A stretch of DNA of 64,000 bases from Erythroxylum novogranatense (GCA_029891385.1 CM057225.1:16792620-16856619); one strand, 5' to 3'; numbered from the stretch's first letter, positions 20,867-32,860 are shown. Numbers and translations: made by a program. Notes: generated from the letters alone by a model not told the origin.

Positions 20867-20881
20867 CTCTCCACCCTCCTT
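20867..20881 (-). other. Polypurine tract of Cassandra
   Basis: The minus strand reads AAGGAGGGTGGAGAG against the LTR start TGTGAGATCC. Confidence 0.8.
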
Positions 20882-20932
20882 AGGGCTTAGCCCTCTCAGG
20901 GTTCAAATTAAGCGGTACAACGGTTGGTACCA

Positions 20933-20944
20933 GCTTTGATACCA
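20933..20944 (-). other. Primer-binding site of Cassandra
   Basis: The minus strand reads TGGTATCAAAGC, one base different from the tRNA-iMet complement TGGTATCAGAGC. Confidence 0.85.
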
Positions 20945-20984
20945 CTGTAACAGCCCAGATCACCCACTCACAGATATTGTTCAC

Positions 20985-22266
20985 CTTCCTGTTAGTGGCA
21001 TGGATCTCCTTCATGAACTCCCATAAGTTCACGGCTACGCAAGACCATTACGTGAGATTACGATAGTACGTTCTGTTCACGATTACACAGGACCATTATG
21101 TGAAAATGTGTAGTACGTTTGTTTTGGACCCACCCCAAACCATTTTGATGTGCTTATGTGCTTATGATATGTCGACAAGTTGATGCATACATGATTTTCA
21201 TTGTTGAGAATTTTGAGAAATAAGTGTTTTGTGATTTTAAATGTGGAATGACTATGTTTATAAAAATGTTCTATGGAAATGAGCTTTATAAATGGTTTTG
21301 TTTGTTATCTATTATAAACTTGTTACCTGTGAGCTTTTAAGCTTACCCTCCTTCCCCTTCCGTCCCATCTTCAGGTGAAGAAAATGAGATCGAGTGATCA
21401 AGAGTCAAGGCATCGCTTCGAGTCCTACATATTTTGTATTTTAAGCAAAATTTTGTAATCATGAGGCTTTAGTCGCATTTCAAATATTATTAGTTCAAGT
21501 ATCTTATGTATTTTGGATTTTGAGACATTGATGGATTTTGGTTTGAAATGTCATTACAGCTTTGTAAAAACTCTTATCTTTTGGTGTTAATGAATTATGA
21601 ATCATGTATGGATGTTGTTGAATGGAAGTATGAATTTGTGTATGAATAGGATTGAGTTGAAGTTAGGTATACTTGAGAAAGTTATCGATTTGAGATGATG
21701 AATTCTGAACACGAATTTTTGTTACTCATAAGTGAGATGTTATGGAAAAAGAAAGATAGGAAATTATGAAGAATGAGAATTAGTTATAAAAAATGAATTA
21801 AAATGAGAGTATGATGAAATAATATTGGTAATTAAATGGTTATGTAATGATGTTGCATTAAAGGAAGTGAATTTGGTACAACTTAGAATGGAAGTTAGGT
21901 TAGGATAGATGGAGAAACCTAGGGAAGGCTCTTGAGTGAACCCATCCCAAAAGGCGTTATTTTACTAAATTGGTCATTTTTGCCGTGGCGAAGATAAGAG
22001 GTTCGTCGCGACGTATTTATTTCAAGAGGAGCGGAAAGGAAAATTCTGAATCTTCGCTACGGCGAAGTCAAGAGTTCGCCGCGGCGAACTTTCCCTGGAG
22101 AGAGTTCTCGTTCATTCGTCGCAGCGAACATGTCCACCAGGACTTAAGGATCCAATAATTATGGTAATAAAGCATGAAGATAAACCGATGAGGATTAAGG
22201 AGATTTCATTGGATTACGCTCATGTTTCAAGACTTCAAAGTTGGGCTCTAGAAACGGGGTCCTACA
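20985..22266. repeat. G: Del/Tekay-like LTR fragment
   Basis: It interrupts the Cassandra 5' LTR and ends GGGGTCCTACA at 22266. It carries a hairpin-CCC-T/C-rich-CAG module (21330-21374) related to B' and J, and a CGTCGCGACG / CGCCGCGGCG palindrome area (21995-22130). No coding region and no convincing TSD were found, so the left end (20985 or 20990) and the orientation are uncertain. Confidence 0.45.
21330..21374 (+). promoter_or_regulatory. Hairpin-ACCC-CAG module variant in G
   Basis: The hairpin TGAGCTT-TT-AAGCTTA (one G-U pair) is followed by CCC, a pyrimidine-rich run and TCTTCAGG. It keeps the layout of the B', B and J modules with a different, still paired stem. Confidence 0.5.
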
Positions 22267-22784
22267 ACTAATATCCGAGTATATTAATTCAAAAAAATGT
22301 ATAATTGAATCAGAATGAATAGATCATTCAAATTGCATTAAATAAATGATCAAATCATAATATCCATCCTAACTTAGATTCATCACACCTAGACATTAAA
22401 CAAACTTAGTTCATAAACATAAAAAACAAAACAAACATCAGAAGTTTAGAAAAATAATTAAAAAGAAAATATCAAATCTCTAAAGCAATCTTCATGTTTC
22501 CTTCCATCCTAGGTTCATATTTGCGTCTTAAATTAAGTTTAGATTTGTGTCTTAAACTTTATCTTTGACTTGAACTTTGATTATAACTGCTTTTCTTTTA
22601 TTAACCTTTACAATTTTCTTTTATAATGCAAAACTAGGGTTTTAAAAATATATACGATAAGTCACGTGGTTGTGTGAGAGACCCTATTCCTCAAAAACAC
22701 TTCATAATTAAGAATTTACACATTCCTATAAGCTTACAAGGGCATGGATATGGTTATATATGTGACTTAATAGGTGTGCATCTA
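22267..22784. other. AT-rich region between G and H, no gene seen
   Basis: Stops occur in all frames. The sequence does not match other parts of the window and is probably decayed transposon DNA. It is the left flank of H. The last five bases atcta (22780-22784) resemble the atctt right of H. Confidence 0.45.
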
Positions 22785-23494
22785 GGTAAACGATCTAGAA
22801 GGGGGGTAGAATAGACCTTTAAGCTTTTTGTAATTTTCTACAACAAAATCAGAAGTTAATTCACACAAAAACAATTTAATCAAAATTAAATGTAAAGAGT
22901 AGGGAAGAAGAGCAAACATTGTTTTTATAGAGGTTCGGTGCTAAGACCTACGTCCTCTACCTAAGCTCACACTTAGGATTTTGCAAACCACTTTATTGCA
23001 CACTTTGTAGTTTAGTGTGAACTTTTTACAATGCCACTTGATTTCCGGCTCAAGCTACCTTTACACCCGATTTGTTTTCCGCACAAATCCTACCTCACAC
23101 GTGACCTTTCACTAGTCACTCAAATTGTAAGAGAAATAAGATAAAGTTTGAAGAACAAAGCTCAATACAATGGTGTAACAAGATAAGAGCAATAGTGAGC
23201 AAAATATGAAGCAATAGTGGAGTCTTTTTCTTGTGGAACTTCTTAGGTATTTTTTTTTAATCATCCACACTTATACTTGAAGGAAAATAGCTATTAGAAC
23301 CCATTCTAGTCGTTGCATGATTGTTATGACCGTTCCTTAACATCCTCCTTTCCATTTGTGACTAATTGACTTGTTGGAATTAATTTGTTGTACCCATAAA
23401 TCGACTTGTCGTCATGTATAAGTCGACTTGTGACAACATTTTTCGTAAAATTTCATCTCCGCTCTTCTGTAAGTCGACTTATGCTATGTAAGTC
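22785..23494 (-). repeat. H 3' LTR, distal part (710 bp)
   Basis: It matches 50878-51590 closely, from GTAAACGATCTAGAAGGGGG to the palindrome cluster. The homology breaks at 23494 within a palindrome, precisely where the B LTR begins, and resumes at 31713. Confidence 0.88.
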
Positions 23495-26331
23495 TGTAGC
23501 ACCCCCTCACCGTAGGGTACACATCGGGAAACCAGGAGGTCGCTCCGATACATATCCCACGATGAAGGTGCACTACCAGAACATTTTTCCACTAATATCC
23601 ACATGGCATCGCAATAAATTAAAACCATAAAATAACTCAATATCATAAACCAGTATATTTGAATCCAAAATAATAATCATCTCATTACGCTTATCCAATG
23701 TCGAATAGACAAGTCTATCGCCTCCTAACAAAACCAAAAGGAAATCGACACAAACATCTATCCTAAGTCATCCTCGAAGCTAACCCAAATGGACCGACAC
23801 ATGTTCCATCACGCCCTCGCCAAGAGCTTTCACGGCAGAATGAATATCTTTGAGCTAGAGTCTAAACTATCACCCGAAAAAGAGATTGCAATTTTGGGTG
23901 AGTTTGCGAACTCGGTGAGAAACCATCATCGATGGTTCACTCAAATCATGCATTACGCAAATCGCGTACAGCACGATACAGTGATATCAATTAACAGTAT
24001 AATATAACAGTGTACAGTAGTCTATATCAGTGTATAGTATCAGTAACAACGCCACAAAGAGTATAGGGACGCTTTACAAGACAACATCGTAATTTGCGAT
24101 ACCATGGCATCACACAATTCAAGAATCATCACACAATTTAGCAATTCAATCAGCCATGTATATAATGCATATGAGACTCTTTCTAGTTATTCAGTATTGT
24201 GCCCAAGTGCTCATCGATGTTCAGATGGGACGCGTCGTGATTTCCCCTCGGGCCAGCGACAAGATGCGATGTTCGAGCTCGAGGCTCTTTTCAAAGGATA
24301 TTAGCAACTTGGGTCACGATCCTTTATCCGATCATGCATTTATGCATGCAATGCGTTGTTCAAGAATTCAAGAATTGATGATTCAAATGTATGGCTATAA
24401 AGCCCAAGATTGTATCTCTCAAGATATACGATGTTCGATTCGCCAAGATAATTCAATCCATCATTTGATCATTTACATTTCGAGATATTTCAAGAATCAT
24501 GCCATCTTCACAAATTCAATACTGTAGAAGCATACATCCGATCATGTATATTTCAAGAATCATACAGCTTTCACATTTGGCATGTAATTCACATGAGCAT
24601 TTAAGCAAATCAGAATTTGAGAAACCGGCTAGGTTACTCACCAGAACTTCCGAGCTCATCGCTCGAAGTCCCAAAGAATATCCGTAGAATGACGGTCCAA
24701 CGTGTCTCTATAATAAAAAGCATGTCCATTACTAATTACTCAATTAAAGCAGTTTAGTAATGTATATGCCTCGATGAAATGATGTACGATGCATGATCAC
24801 GATTTTCCTGCTAAATCCCAATTTTGCACTTAGAGCTCAATCCTATCTCTTTGTTCAATTGATCACCAATCAATGATCCATTCCTAAAATTCAGTCAATT
24901 TCTTAATTTGAATCGCTTTATAGCAATATCCTATTTATCGGGTCAAAACCTCTATTGCAATTTCTAATTAAAACTCCAATAGTCTCAATTTGACACTTAG
25001 GTCACACTATGAATCACAATTGACCCTAAATCTCTATAATTCAGTACCAATTAAATCAAATCAAATTCTATAATTATTCTCGTTGTAGGCCTCTTTTCCT
25101 ATTTCATAACGAATCAAATTACCTCAATTGGAGGTCTACACCAAAAGATATGCCCGATAAACCATAATTTAAACCAATGAAACAGCTTCATCGTCGACCT
25201 TGCGGCCTTCGCATGACGTACATAAAGGTCGTCATCATGACGATAAAACGTTTCCGGGCGAACACTCCCACAATTTCGCCATACAAGACGCTAAAGGCTC
25301 GCCATGACGCATTAATTTTTCAGACTGTCGTCGTTGCTCACCCAAGCTCGCGCGACTAACACATTTAATTAAATTCAATTTATTCGTCGCGACGAAGCCT
25401 ATAGCTCCTCAGCGCTCATCGCGACGTGCGACTGTCCGATCGTCTTCTCCGATCGATCTTCCGCCATTAACGCCATTAAAACCCCCCATTAACACTCTAA
25501 CTACTCAAACTTACCAAATAAATGCCATAAATGCTGATAACAACCATTAAGAACAACATTAAAGCCTTAAAACCTTACCAAATCACATATCGAAACCCAA
25601 ATCGTTGTAACCCTAGAAATCTGTCGAAACCCACGATCCACCAATCTCAAAGCTTCTAACCTTCACCAATCACCATAAATCACTTAGCCTAGCACAATGA
25701 GAAGAAAACCCATAAGAAAGAATCAAGAAATCCTTACCTATGGAGGAATCAAGGACACCGTAGAGGGAAGAAGGAGAAACGAAGAGCCTTAGGTGATTTT
25801 CCCCCAAATTTCTCAAACCTAGGCTATATATATAGACCTAAGTCTCCATATCAGTCCAAATTTCAGTCTCTAAATTTCAATGACTTAACATATTTATTTC
25901 CTATCAAGTAAAATTCTAATTTTTCCTTTGCCATTGAAGCAGCTTCTTTCAAGATTATACAAATAATCTGGCTCATTACTCAAAATTTCCTATTCGGGCT
26001 TTTTCTCCGAATTTCTCGAAAATTTCTGTAAGTCTCTATAAATTACCAATCACTCAGAACTATTCTAAATCAGTCCATCAACCAAATAACTCCTAATTCC
26101 TTATCAACTCTCAAATAGTCAATTCAATACCCAGTCAATTCACAATGCAATGATTCATACTTACAATTAAATGGGAAAAATCATGAATGCATGTACCTAT
26201 GAATAAATACATATGCAAGAAACCAGCCTCTCGAAATCGAGGTCAAGAATGTAATCAATCAAGAATGCAATGAGACCTTTCATTCAGTCCCAAATTACCG
26301 TAATACCTTGCTCGCAGAAGCGGATGTTACA
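23495..26331 (-). repeat. B 3' LTR (2837 bp)
   Basis: On the plus strand it starts TGTAGCACCCCCTCACC and ends GCGGATGTTACA. It contains the double hairpin (23899-23937) and the palindrome-rich GC block (25180-25450). It aligns along its full length with 28906-31712, with scattered substitutions and short indels. Confidence 0.88.
23899..23937 (-). promoter_or_regulatory. Double-hairpin module, B 3' LTR
   Basis: The same two hairpins as in B', in reverse complement. One terminal pair of the second hairpin is lost (g at 23914). Confidence 0.55.
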
Positions 26332-26345
26332 ATTCACCCTCCTAA
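26332..26345 (-). other. Polypurine tract of B
   Basis: The minus strand reads TTAGGAGGGTGAAT adjoining the LTR start TGTAACATCC. Confidence 0.7.
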
Positions 26346-27660
26346 TAAAAATTTCGTCCTCGAAATTTCATATACAATGGATCTCGATAAGGGAATTAAT
26401 CCGCTCCTTTCTATTCTCGATTCTCATTCATTTCCTTATAATTATTCGCATTCCTCACATTCTGCATCGTAAACACATTTATCCGATCTTAACACTGTTT
26501 ATTAATCCAATTTATATAACACTTTACCGATCTATTTACACAACGGTCACATAGAAACCATTTAATAACGAATTCATTTTCTTATTTACCTTTATCTCAA
26601 TGGACTCTATGAATATCAATCTCACTTTTGTTTTAACAATACGTCCTGCCGCTTATCTCACTTAATAACTATTCAATTTCACACTCTAAACCTCTTATTA
26701 CTCTTCCCGTACACTATTGCTAAAACACAACACTTGATGATTCCTAGAGATTTTCTAACAGCTTTTATGGCGGGTAAAACACATACTTTCATAATGCAGT
26801 CATAAATATCATTTTCTCAAAAGTTGAATCCCAACAGATTTTCCAATACGGCTTAAAATTTCTAACTTCCCAACTGCTTTGTCACCACTAACATACACTA
26901 TGATTCAAAAATTCTATAACCAATAATGACGATTCCTTTTAATTCTTCAAATTCACTAATACCTCAACCTCAATCACTATCATTGATTAGTCACGATCAT
27001 AATCGAAATGTTTCTATCCGAATAGTATCAGAATAATATCCAACACAATAAATTCCTATCATCAATTATAATACATTCTAAGAGATTATACTTATCTCTA
27101 TGCACGTAGAACTACTTTACACACTTTCCCCTCAGACTTTTTGTCATTTCCGGATAAGTCCAGCACTCAGTAAATTTTCAATAACTCCAAATTCTGAATA
27201 CACATAATCTTATAACTGTATCAGTTTCATCACAACACATTCTGACACATATTCCTTTACACTATTTTCCCTTTACAGTTCAGTAAGCCTATTACATACC
27301 GGGTTCCTTACGCTGACGATTGCACATTTCCTCAAGAATAGAGTCTATCTCTCACACTTGAAGTTTCCACTAGAATCAGTCTCCCAATAACGACTTTTTA
27401 TTCACTTCAATTTATTTCCGCTTATCCTCTCCTTACTAAATTCTTGATTATTATCATCCGATCAAATCCGTATCCACTACGACCTCGTGACACCGTGTGC
27501 GGAATCAATCACCCATGCATAAAATCACATTTATCTTCCTATACAAATATACTACCCAGAGGTGTACTCACCCGACCTAATCAGTAACCTTTCACTATCC
27601 ACATGCAATTTATATGCTAAACGCGATGCAATGCAAAGGCAACGAAATGCATATGCTTCA
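26346..27660 (-). other. B internal noncoding 3' segment
   Basis: An AT-rich stretch with stops in all frames between the end of the gag/protease remnant and the PPT. It occupies the place where pol should be. It is probably the original 3' UTR joined to the gag end by an internal deletion. Confidence 0.6.
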
Positions 27661-28840
27661 AACCAAAATTAAAAGCATACCCCGATAAAGATCCGGAATC
27701 TGGGTCTCCCCGCCAATCATGGCATAGACCCGGCCCGAGATCGTTGTTCATCGCCAGTCCTCCGACTCAATGCCGATCCTCTCTGCTGACTCGGCCTCGG
27801 CCTCGGCCTCTCCATCCGGATCCACTTCCACTACTCGATGCACCGGGTATTGCTACCAGATCTTCCAGTCATGGCAGACTGGGCTCCCACAGTCTCGGGG
27901 CAGTTCCTCACTAGGTGGTCCATCGAACCACACCTCAAACATGCTCCAGATAGTCATCGACACTCTCCATCGTGTTCTTACCACAATGCTCGCATGGAGG
28001 AAAAGTCCGCCTCTGAACCTCCGACACCGCCTCACTACTACCCTGCATAAAGTCGCCTCTCTCGCCCATGTCCCGCCTGTCTAGCCCCTCTGCGGACCAA
28101 GGGCCTACTCGACGCTTCTTGCATTTCTCCGCCAAAGATTGCCTCGGCTATCACCCGATCTCTTATGCCTAGTCCCCGACCGCCTCGTCACCATATTGCC
28201 TCAAAGAAATGCTTTATCTCATCACGCAAATTTCGGCTCAATGAAATTGCCCATGTCGACTGCCAAGAGGGTACGGATCTCCAGATTGAGTCCGCCGAAC
28301 GCCGACACTTGTCGCCTCGAGGCCACCAAAGAAGAAGATAAACCAACAGCTCATTGAATCCGCACTCATAGTCGCCACGGTCAATCGCCTCGCCTCACCT
28401 CTAGAACTCCTATAGCTTCATGTCCAGATAAATCTTGGGCATGAAATTATCCTTAAACGCCCTCAGGAAGTCAGTCCATGTCAGCTGCGTAGGCCTGGTG
28501 GTACGCCTTAACAGCTTCTTCCACCATCGATATGCAGTAACCTCAGAATGGAGAAACCGCGAGTCGTAAACGCTCATCTAGTCACAGTTCATCGATCGAG
28601 GACTCTCTCGGTCCCCTTCCACCATCCTCACCTCCGCAGGTTTGCTACCATGAAAGTCAATCGCCCGCTTCGCGAATAAATCATATCTCCGCTTCCGCCT
28701 TGCAGAACTCGAGAAGGCAACCTCCGAACGAGGCGCAGGAGACTTTACTAGCTCCTACCGATTCTGTGTCACCGTAACTCAACTCGATCTCCTAGACGGA
28801 TGACCTAAAATGCATAAGAAATTCGATCGGCCCACTATCC
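27661..28840 (-). pseudogene. Gypsy gag of B, with zinc knuckles
   Basis: The minus strand shows, in order, a gag N-terminal segment (RRYDLFAKRAIDFHGSKPAE, about 28630-28700) and the Retrotrans_gag core (AYRWWKKLLRR, then TWTDFLRAFKDNFMPKIYLD, about 28430-28530). It ends with the zinc-knuckle part CEHCGKN..HDGEC followed by CLRCGSMDHLVRNC (27890-28000, C-x2-C-x4-H-x4-C). Next come a short acidic Glu/Ala repeat (27790-27812) and GRVYAM, which resembles the start of a Del-type protease segment. The frame is shifted at several points. Coding similarity stops near 27660. GAGs of this type form particles and bind RNA. Confidence 0.8.
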
Positions 28841-28886
28841 TTTCAGAATTTCAGCTTAATTTCACTAATCCACAAAAGATGCCAAA

Positions 28887-28905
28887 CCATGCTCGATATT
28901 ACTAA
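28887..28905 (-). other. Primer-binding site of B (degenerate tRNA-iMet)
   Basis: The minus strand reads TTAGTAATATCGAGCATGG, alignable with the common TTGGTATCAGAGCATGG leader of plant elements after a few changes. It lies directly inside the LTR end. Confidence 0.6.
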
Positions 28906-29304
28906 TGTAGCACCCCTCACCGTAGGTACACATCGGAAACCAGGAGGTCGCCCGATACATATCCCACGATGAAGGTGCACTACCGTAACATTTTCCACTA
29001 ATATCCACATGGCATCGCAATAAATTAAAACCATAAAATAACTCAATATCGAAACCAAAGATATTTGAATCCAAAATAATAATCATCTCGTTATACTATC
29101 CAATGTCGAATAGACAAGTCTATCGCCTCCTAACAAAACCAAAAGGAAACCGATACAAACATCTATCCTAAGTCATCCTCGAAGTTAACCCAAACCGACC
29201 GACCAGGTTCCATCACGCCCTCGCCAAGAGCTTCGCACGGCAGAATGAATATCTTTGAGCTAGGAGTCTAAACTATCACCCTAAAAAGAGATTGCAATTT
29301 TGGG

Positions 29305-29343
29305 TGAGTTTGCGAACTCAATGAGAAACCATCATCGATGGTT
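29305..29343 (-). promoter_or_regulatory. Double-hairpin module, B 5' LTR
   Basis: TGAGTTTGCGAACTCA (29305-29320) and AACCATCATCGATGGTT (29327-29343). Both stems are perfect. Confidence 0.6.
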
Positions 29344-30589
29344 CACTCAAATCACGCATTACGCAAATCGCAGACAAAGACGACATGTTGATATCAATTA
29401 ACAGTATAATATAACAGTGTACAGTAGTCTATATCAGCAGTATAGTATCAAGAATAACGTTACGATGAGTATAGGATGCTTAAGACAACATCGTAATTTG
29501 CAATACCATGGCATCACACAATTCAGTAATCATCACACAATTTAGCAATTCAATCAGCCATGTATATAATGCATATGAGACTCTTTCTAGTTATTCAGTA
29601 TTGTGCCCAAGTGCTCATCGGTGTTCGTTGGGGACGCGCATGTGATTTTCCCTCGGCCAGTCTTGACAAGATAAAGGTTCGAGCTCGAGGCTCTTTTCAG
29701 TGATATTAGCAACTTGGGTCACAGTCCTTTATCCGATCATGCATTTATGCATGCAATGCAAGTGTTCAGTAATTCAGTAATTCAGTGATTCAGTGTATGG
29801 CTATAAAAGCCCAGTATTGTATCTCTCAAGAATACATGAGTTCAGATTCAGACAAGAATTCAATCCACCATTTGATCATTTACATTTCGTACATTTCAAG
29901 AATCATGCCATCTTCACAAATTCAATACATCTGTAGAAGCATACATCCGATCATGTATATTTCAAGAATCATACAGCTTCACATTTGGCATGTAATTCAC
30001 ATAGAGCATTTAAATAACAGAATTTGAGAAACCAATTAGTTACTCACCAGAATCTCCAAAGCTACCGAAGTCCCAAAGAATATCCGTAGAATGACGGTCC
30101 AACGGTGTCTCTATAATAATAAAGTACGGTCCATTACTAATTACTCAATTAAATGCTTTAGTAATGTATATGCCTCGTTGAAATGATGTACGATGCATGA
30201 TCACGATTTTCGATGCTAAATCCCAATTTCGTACTTAAAGCTCAATCCTATCTCTTTGTTCAATTGATCACCAATCAATGATCCATTCCTAAAATTCAGT
30301 CAATTTCTTAATTTGAATCGCTTATAGCAATATCCTATTTATCGGGTCAAAACCTCTATTGCAATTTCTAATTAAAACTCCAATAGTCTCAATTTGACAC
30401 TTAGGTCACACTATGAATCACAATTGACCCTAAATCTCTATAATTCAGTACCAATTAAATCAAATCAAATTCTATAATTATTCTCGGTTGTAGGCCCTTT
30501 TCCTATTTCATAACGAATCAAATTACCTCAATCGAGGTCTACACCAAAAGATATGCCCGATAAACCATAATTTAAACCAATGAAACAGT

Positions 30590-30850
30590 TCATCGTCATG
30601 ACTATGCCTTCGGCCATGACGCATAACGTCGATTCGTCATGACGATAAAACGTTCGCCGCGCGAACACTCCCCTCACTTCGCCATTGCCAAGACGCCAAA
30701 GGCTCGCCATGACGCACAATTTTCAGACTCGTCGGCGTTGTCACCCAAGCTCGCGCGACTAACACATTTAATTAAATTCAATTTATTCGTCATGACGAAG
30801 TTTATAGCTCCTCAACAATATCGCGACGTCGATCGTCCGATCGCCTTCTC
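30590..30850. repeat. Palindrome-rich GC block in B 5' LTR
   Basis: Several TCGTCATGACGA-type palindromes and cgtcgcg relatives occur here. The equivalent block of the other LTR (25180-25450) has TTCGTCGCGACGAA where this copy has TTCGTCATGACGAA. Confidence 0.7.
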
Positions 30851-31712
30851 CGATCGATCTTCCGCCATTAACGCCATTAAAACCCCCATTAACACTCTAA
30901 CTACTCAAACTTACCAAATAAATGCCATAAATGCCGATAACAACCATTAAGAACAACATTAAAGCCTTAAAACCTTACCAAATCACATATCGAAACCCAA
31001 ATCGTCAGAACTCCTAGAAATCATTAAACCCACGATCCACCAATCTCAAAGCTTCTAACCTTCACCAATCACCATAAATCACTTAGCCTAGCACAACGAG
31101 AAGAAAACCCATAAGAAAGAATCAAGAAACTTACCTATGGAGGAATCAAGGACACCGAGAGGGAAGAAGGAGAAACGAAGAGCCTTAGTGATTTTCCCCA
31201 AATTTCTCAAACCTAGGCTATATATATGACCTAAGTCTCCATATCACCAAATTTCAGCCTCTAAATTTCAATGACTTAACATATTTATTTCCTATCAAGA
31301 AAATTCTAATTTTCCTTTGCCATTGAATGCTTCTTTCAAGATTATACAAATAATCGGTTTTCACTTCAAAATTTCCGTCCGGCTTTTTCTCCCGAATTTC
31401 CAAAATTTCAGAAGCCTCTATAAATTACCAATCACTCAGAACAATTCTAAATCACCATTCAACCTAATAACTCCTAATTCCTTATCAACTCTCAAATAGT
31501 CAATTCAATACCCAATAATTCACAATGCAATCACCATACTTACAATTAAATGCCGAAAAATCATGAATGCATGTACTCATGAATAAATACATATGCAAGA
31601 AACCAGCCTCCGAAATCGAGGTCAAGAATGTAATCAATCAAGAATGCAATGAGACCTTTCGGTCCGTCCCAAATTACCAGAATACCCTTGCTCGCAGTAA
31701 CGGGATGTTACA

Positions 31713-32067
31713 AAGTCGACTTGTGTCCTTCTATAAGTCGACTTATGTACTATTAGTCGACTTGTGTTGACCTATCTTCATATGTAAGTCGACTTATGCT
31801 GTTCTAGTCGACTTATGATGTGCAAGTCGACTTATGTCAGCTTCAACGGTAACATCCAACCAAATCTTCTATAATCCTCGTTATTAATGTCTCTTTCACT
31901 TATAAGGAAACTTCCATCTTGATTCTTCAATGATTAATCACTTGTCCATCTTGATTTGCACAATAATAATCCCAAAATACCTGAAATAATTTCTTAACTA
32001 ATTCTATATATTTTATTATTATCAAATCATAAAGGGATTTAATTTGTTAACCTCTATTGGTCCAACA
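31713..32067 (-). repeat. H 3' LTR, proximal part (355 bp incl. TSD copy)
   Basis: The palindrome cluster and the LTR end GGTCCAACA continue the homology with 51586-51970 that B interrupts. Confidence 0.88.
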
Positions 32068-32082
32068 ATCTCCCCCTTTTTG
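32068..32082 (-). other. Polypurine tract of H
   Basis: The minus strand reads CAAAAAGGGGGAGAT directly before TGTTGGACC. Confidence 0.85.
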
Positions 32083-32435
32083 ATAATGACAAAATATTTA
32101 GAAATTAAAAAGAAATTTGAAAAACACGAAACTTGATCAAGGTTTTTAATCCTTTGTCTTGATAGTTAGTTTGTCTCCCCCTTAATTAATAAACTAAGAA
32201 ATTTTAATAGAAATCAAAATAGTCGCAAATCAAACTCACTCCCCCTCAATCAAATGATCATACTAATATCAATTTTGAATCTTACTCCCTTTTGTCATAA
32301 TCAAAACCAATACGAAAATTTGTCATAATGGAGTTCATAAACAAACAAAATAGCAAACACAAAGAAATGCAACGTCATCACATAATATTACAATCCAACA
32401 GTTGATACAAATATCATAAGTCATAATGAGCACTA
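32083..32435 (-). other. H 3' untranslated region
   Basis: An AT-rich stretch between the E insertion and the PPT of H, with no ORF. Its last bases cacta (32431-32435) are the left target copy of E. Confidence 0.6.
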
Positions 32436-32860
32436 TGTTAAGTCAACATGACTTTACTTAAATATGATTTTGTTGTATAACAAAAAGAGTTCAAATACAA
32501 AGAAAACAAAATGACGAAGATGCATACGCATTTAAGTCGGACACGTATTTAACTTAGACACGTATTTAAGTTGAAATAATCAAGTCGATATGACGTAGCG
32601 ACGCAGATTTAAATACAAAGCGAGACGCAGACGCAAATACAAAGTGACGCAGACGTAAATACAAAGCAGACGCAGACGCAAATACAAAGCGACGCAGATT
32701 TAAATACAAAAGCAGACGCAGATTTAAATGCAAAGGAGACATGACGCAGTAAAAGAAACAGACGCAAGAGTCGGATTCGAGCTAGTTACTGTAACTCAAC
32801 TGATTAACTGCTTTTTAAAGATTCAAGATTCAAGAATCAAGAAGAAGTTGAGACGAAGGC

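Larger units (their letters stand above)
20607..20984 (-). mobile_element. Cassandra TRIM (5S-derived), 5' LTR truncated
   Basis: A 260-bp 3' LTR (20607-20866), a 79-bp internal region with PPT and tRNA-iMet PBS, then only the first 39 bp of the other LTR (20946-20984). The LTR contains about 90 bp closely matching plant 5S rRNA. Both a tiny size and a 5S-like segment define the Cassandra family of TRIMs, which encode no protein. Minus orientation follows from PPT and PBS order and from the 5S direction. It is inserted in the L1 RT remnant, with ctcat (20602-20606) as the possible left TSD. Confidence 0.9.
23495..31712 (-). mobile_element. B: gag-only Del/Tekay-like Gypsy element (pol deleted)
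   Basis: Two LTRs (23495-26331 and 28906-31712) flank 2574 bp of internal DNA. A perfect 5-bp TSD aagtc lies on both sides (23490-23494, 31713-31717). The intact H LTR at about 51580-51590 shows the unoccupied site. The minus-strand PBS lies next to 28906 and the minus-strand PPT next to 26331. The internal region holds a recognisable gag with zinc knuckles and the first residues of a protease-like segment, then noncoding DNA. RT, RNase H and integrase are absent. This matches the concept of non-autonomous elements that keep only GAG. Confidence 0.85.
28906..31712 (-). repeat. B 5' LTR (2807 bp)
   Basis: On the plus strand it starts TGTAGCACCCCTCACC and ends CGGGATGTTACA. It contains the double hairpin (29305-29343) and a palindrome block (30590-30850). 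A TATA-like TATATATAG lies near 31220 on the minus strand, upstream of a conserved block shared with 25825. Confidence 0.88.

Noticed and set aside
20985..22266. G as a clean solo LTR with TSD
   Set aside because: The flanks cttcc and actaa do not match and the Cassandra LTR does not resume after it, so only an LTR-like fragment is claimed.
27770..28357. Plus-strand ORFs of 60-104 aa
   Set aside because: Opposite-strand shadows of the B gag zinc-knuckle region, which shows clear CCHC motifs on the minus strand.
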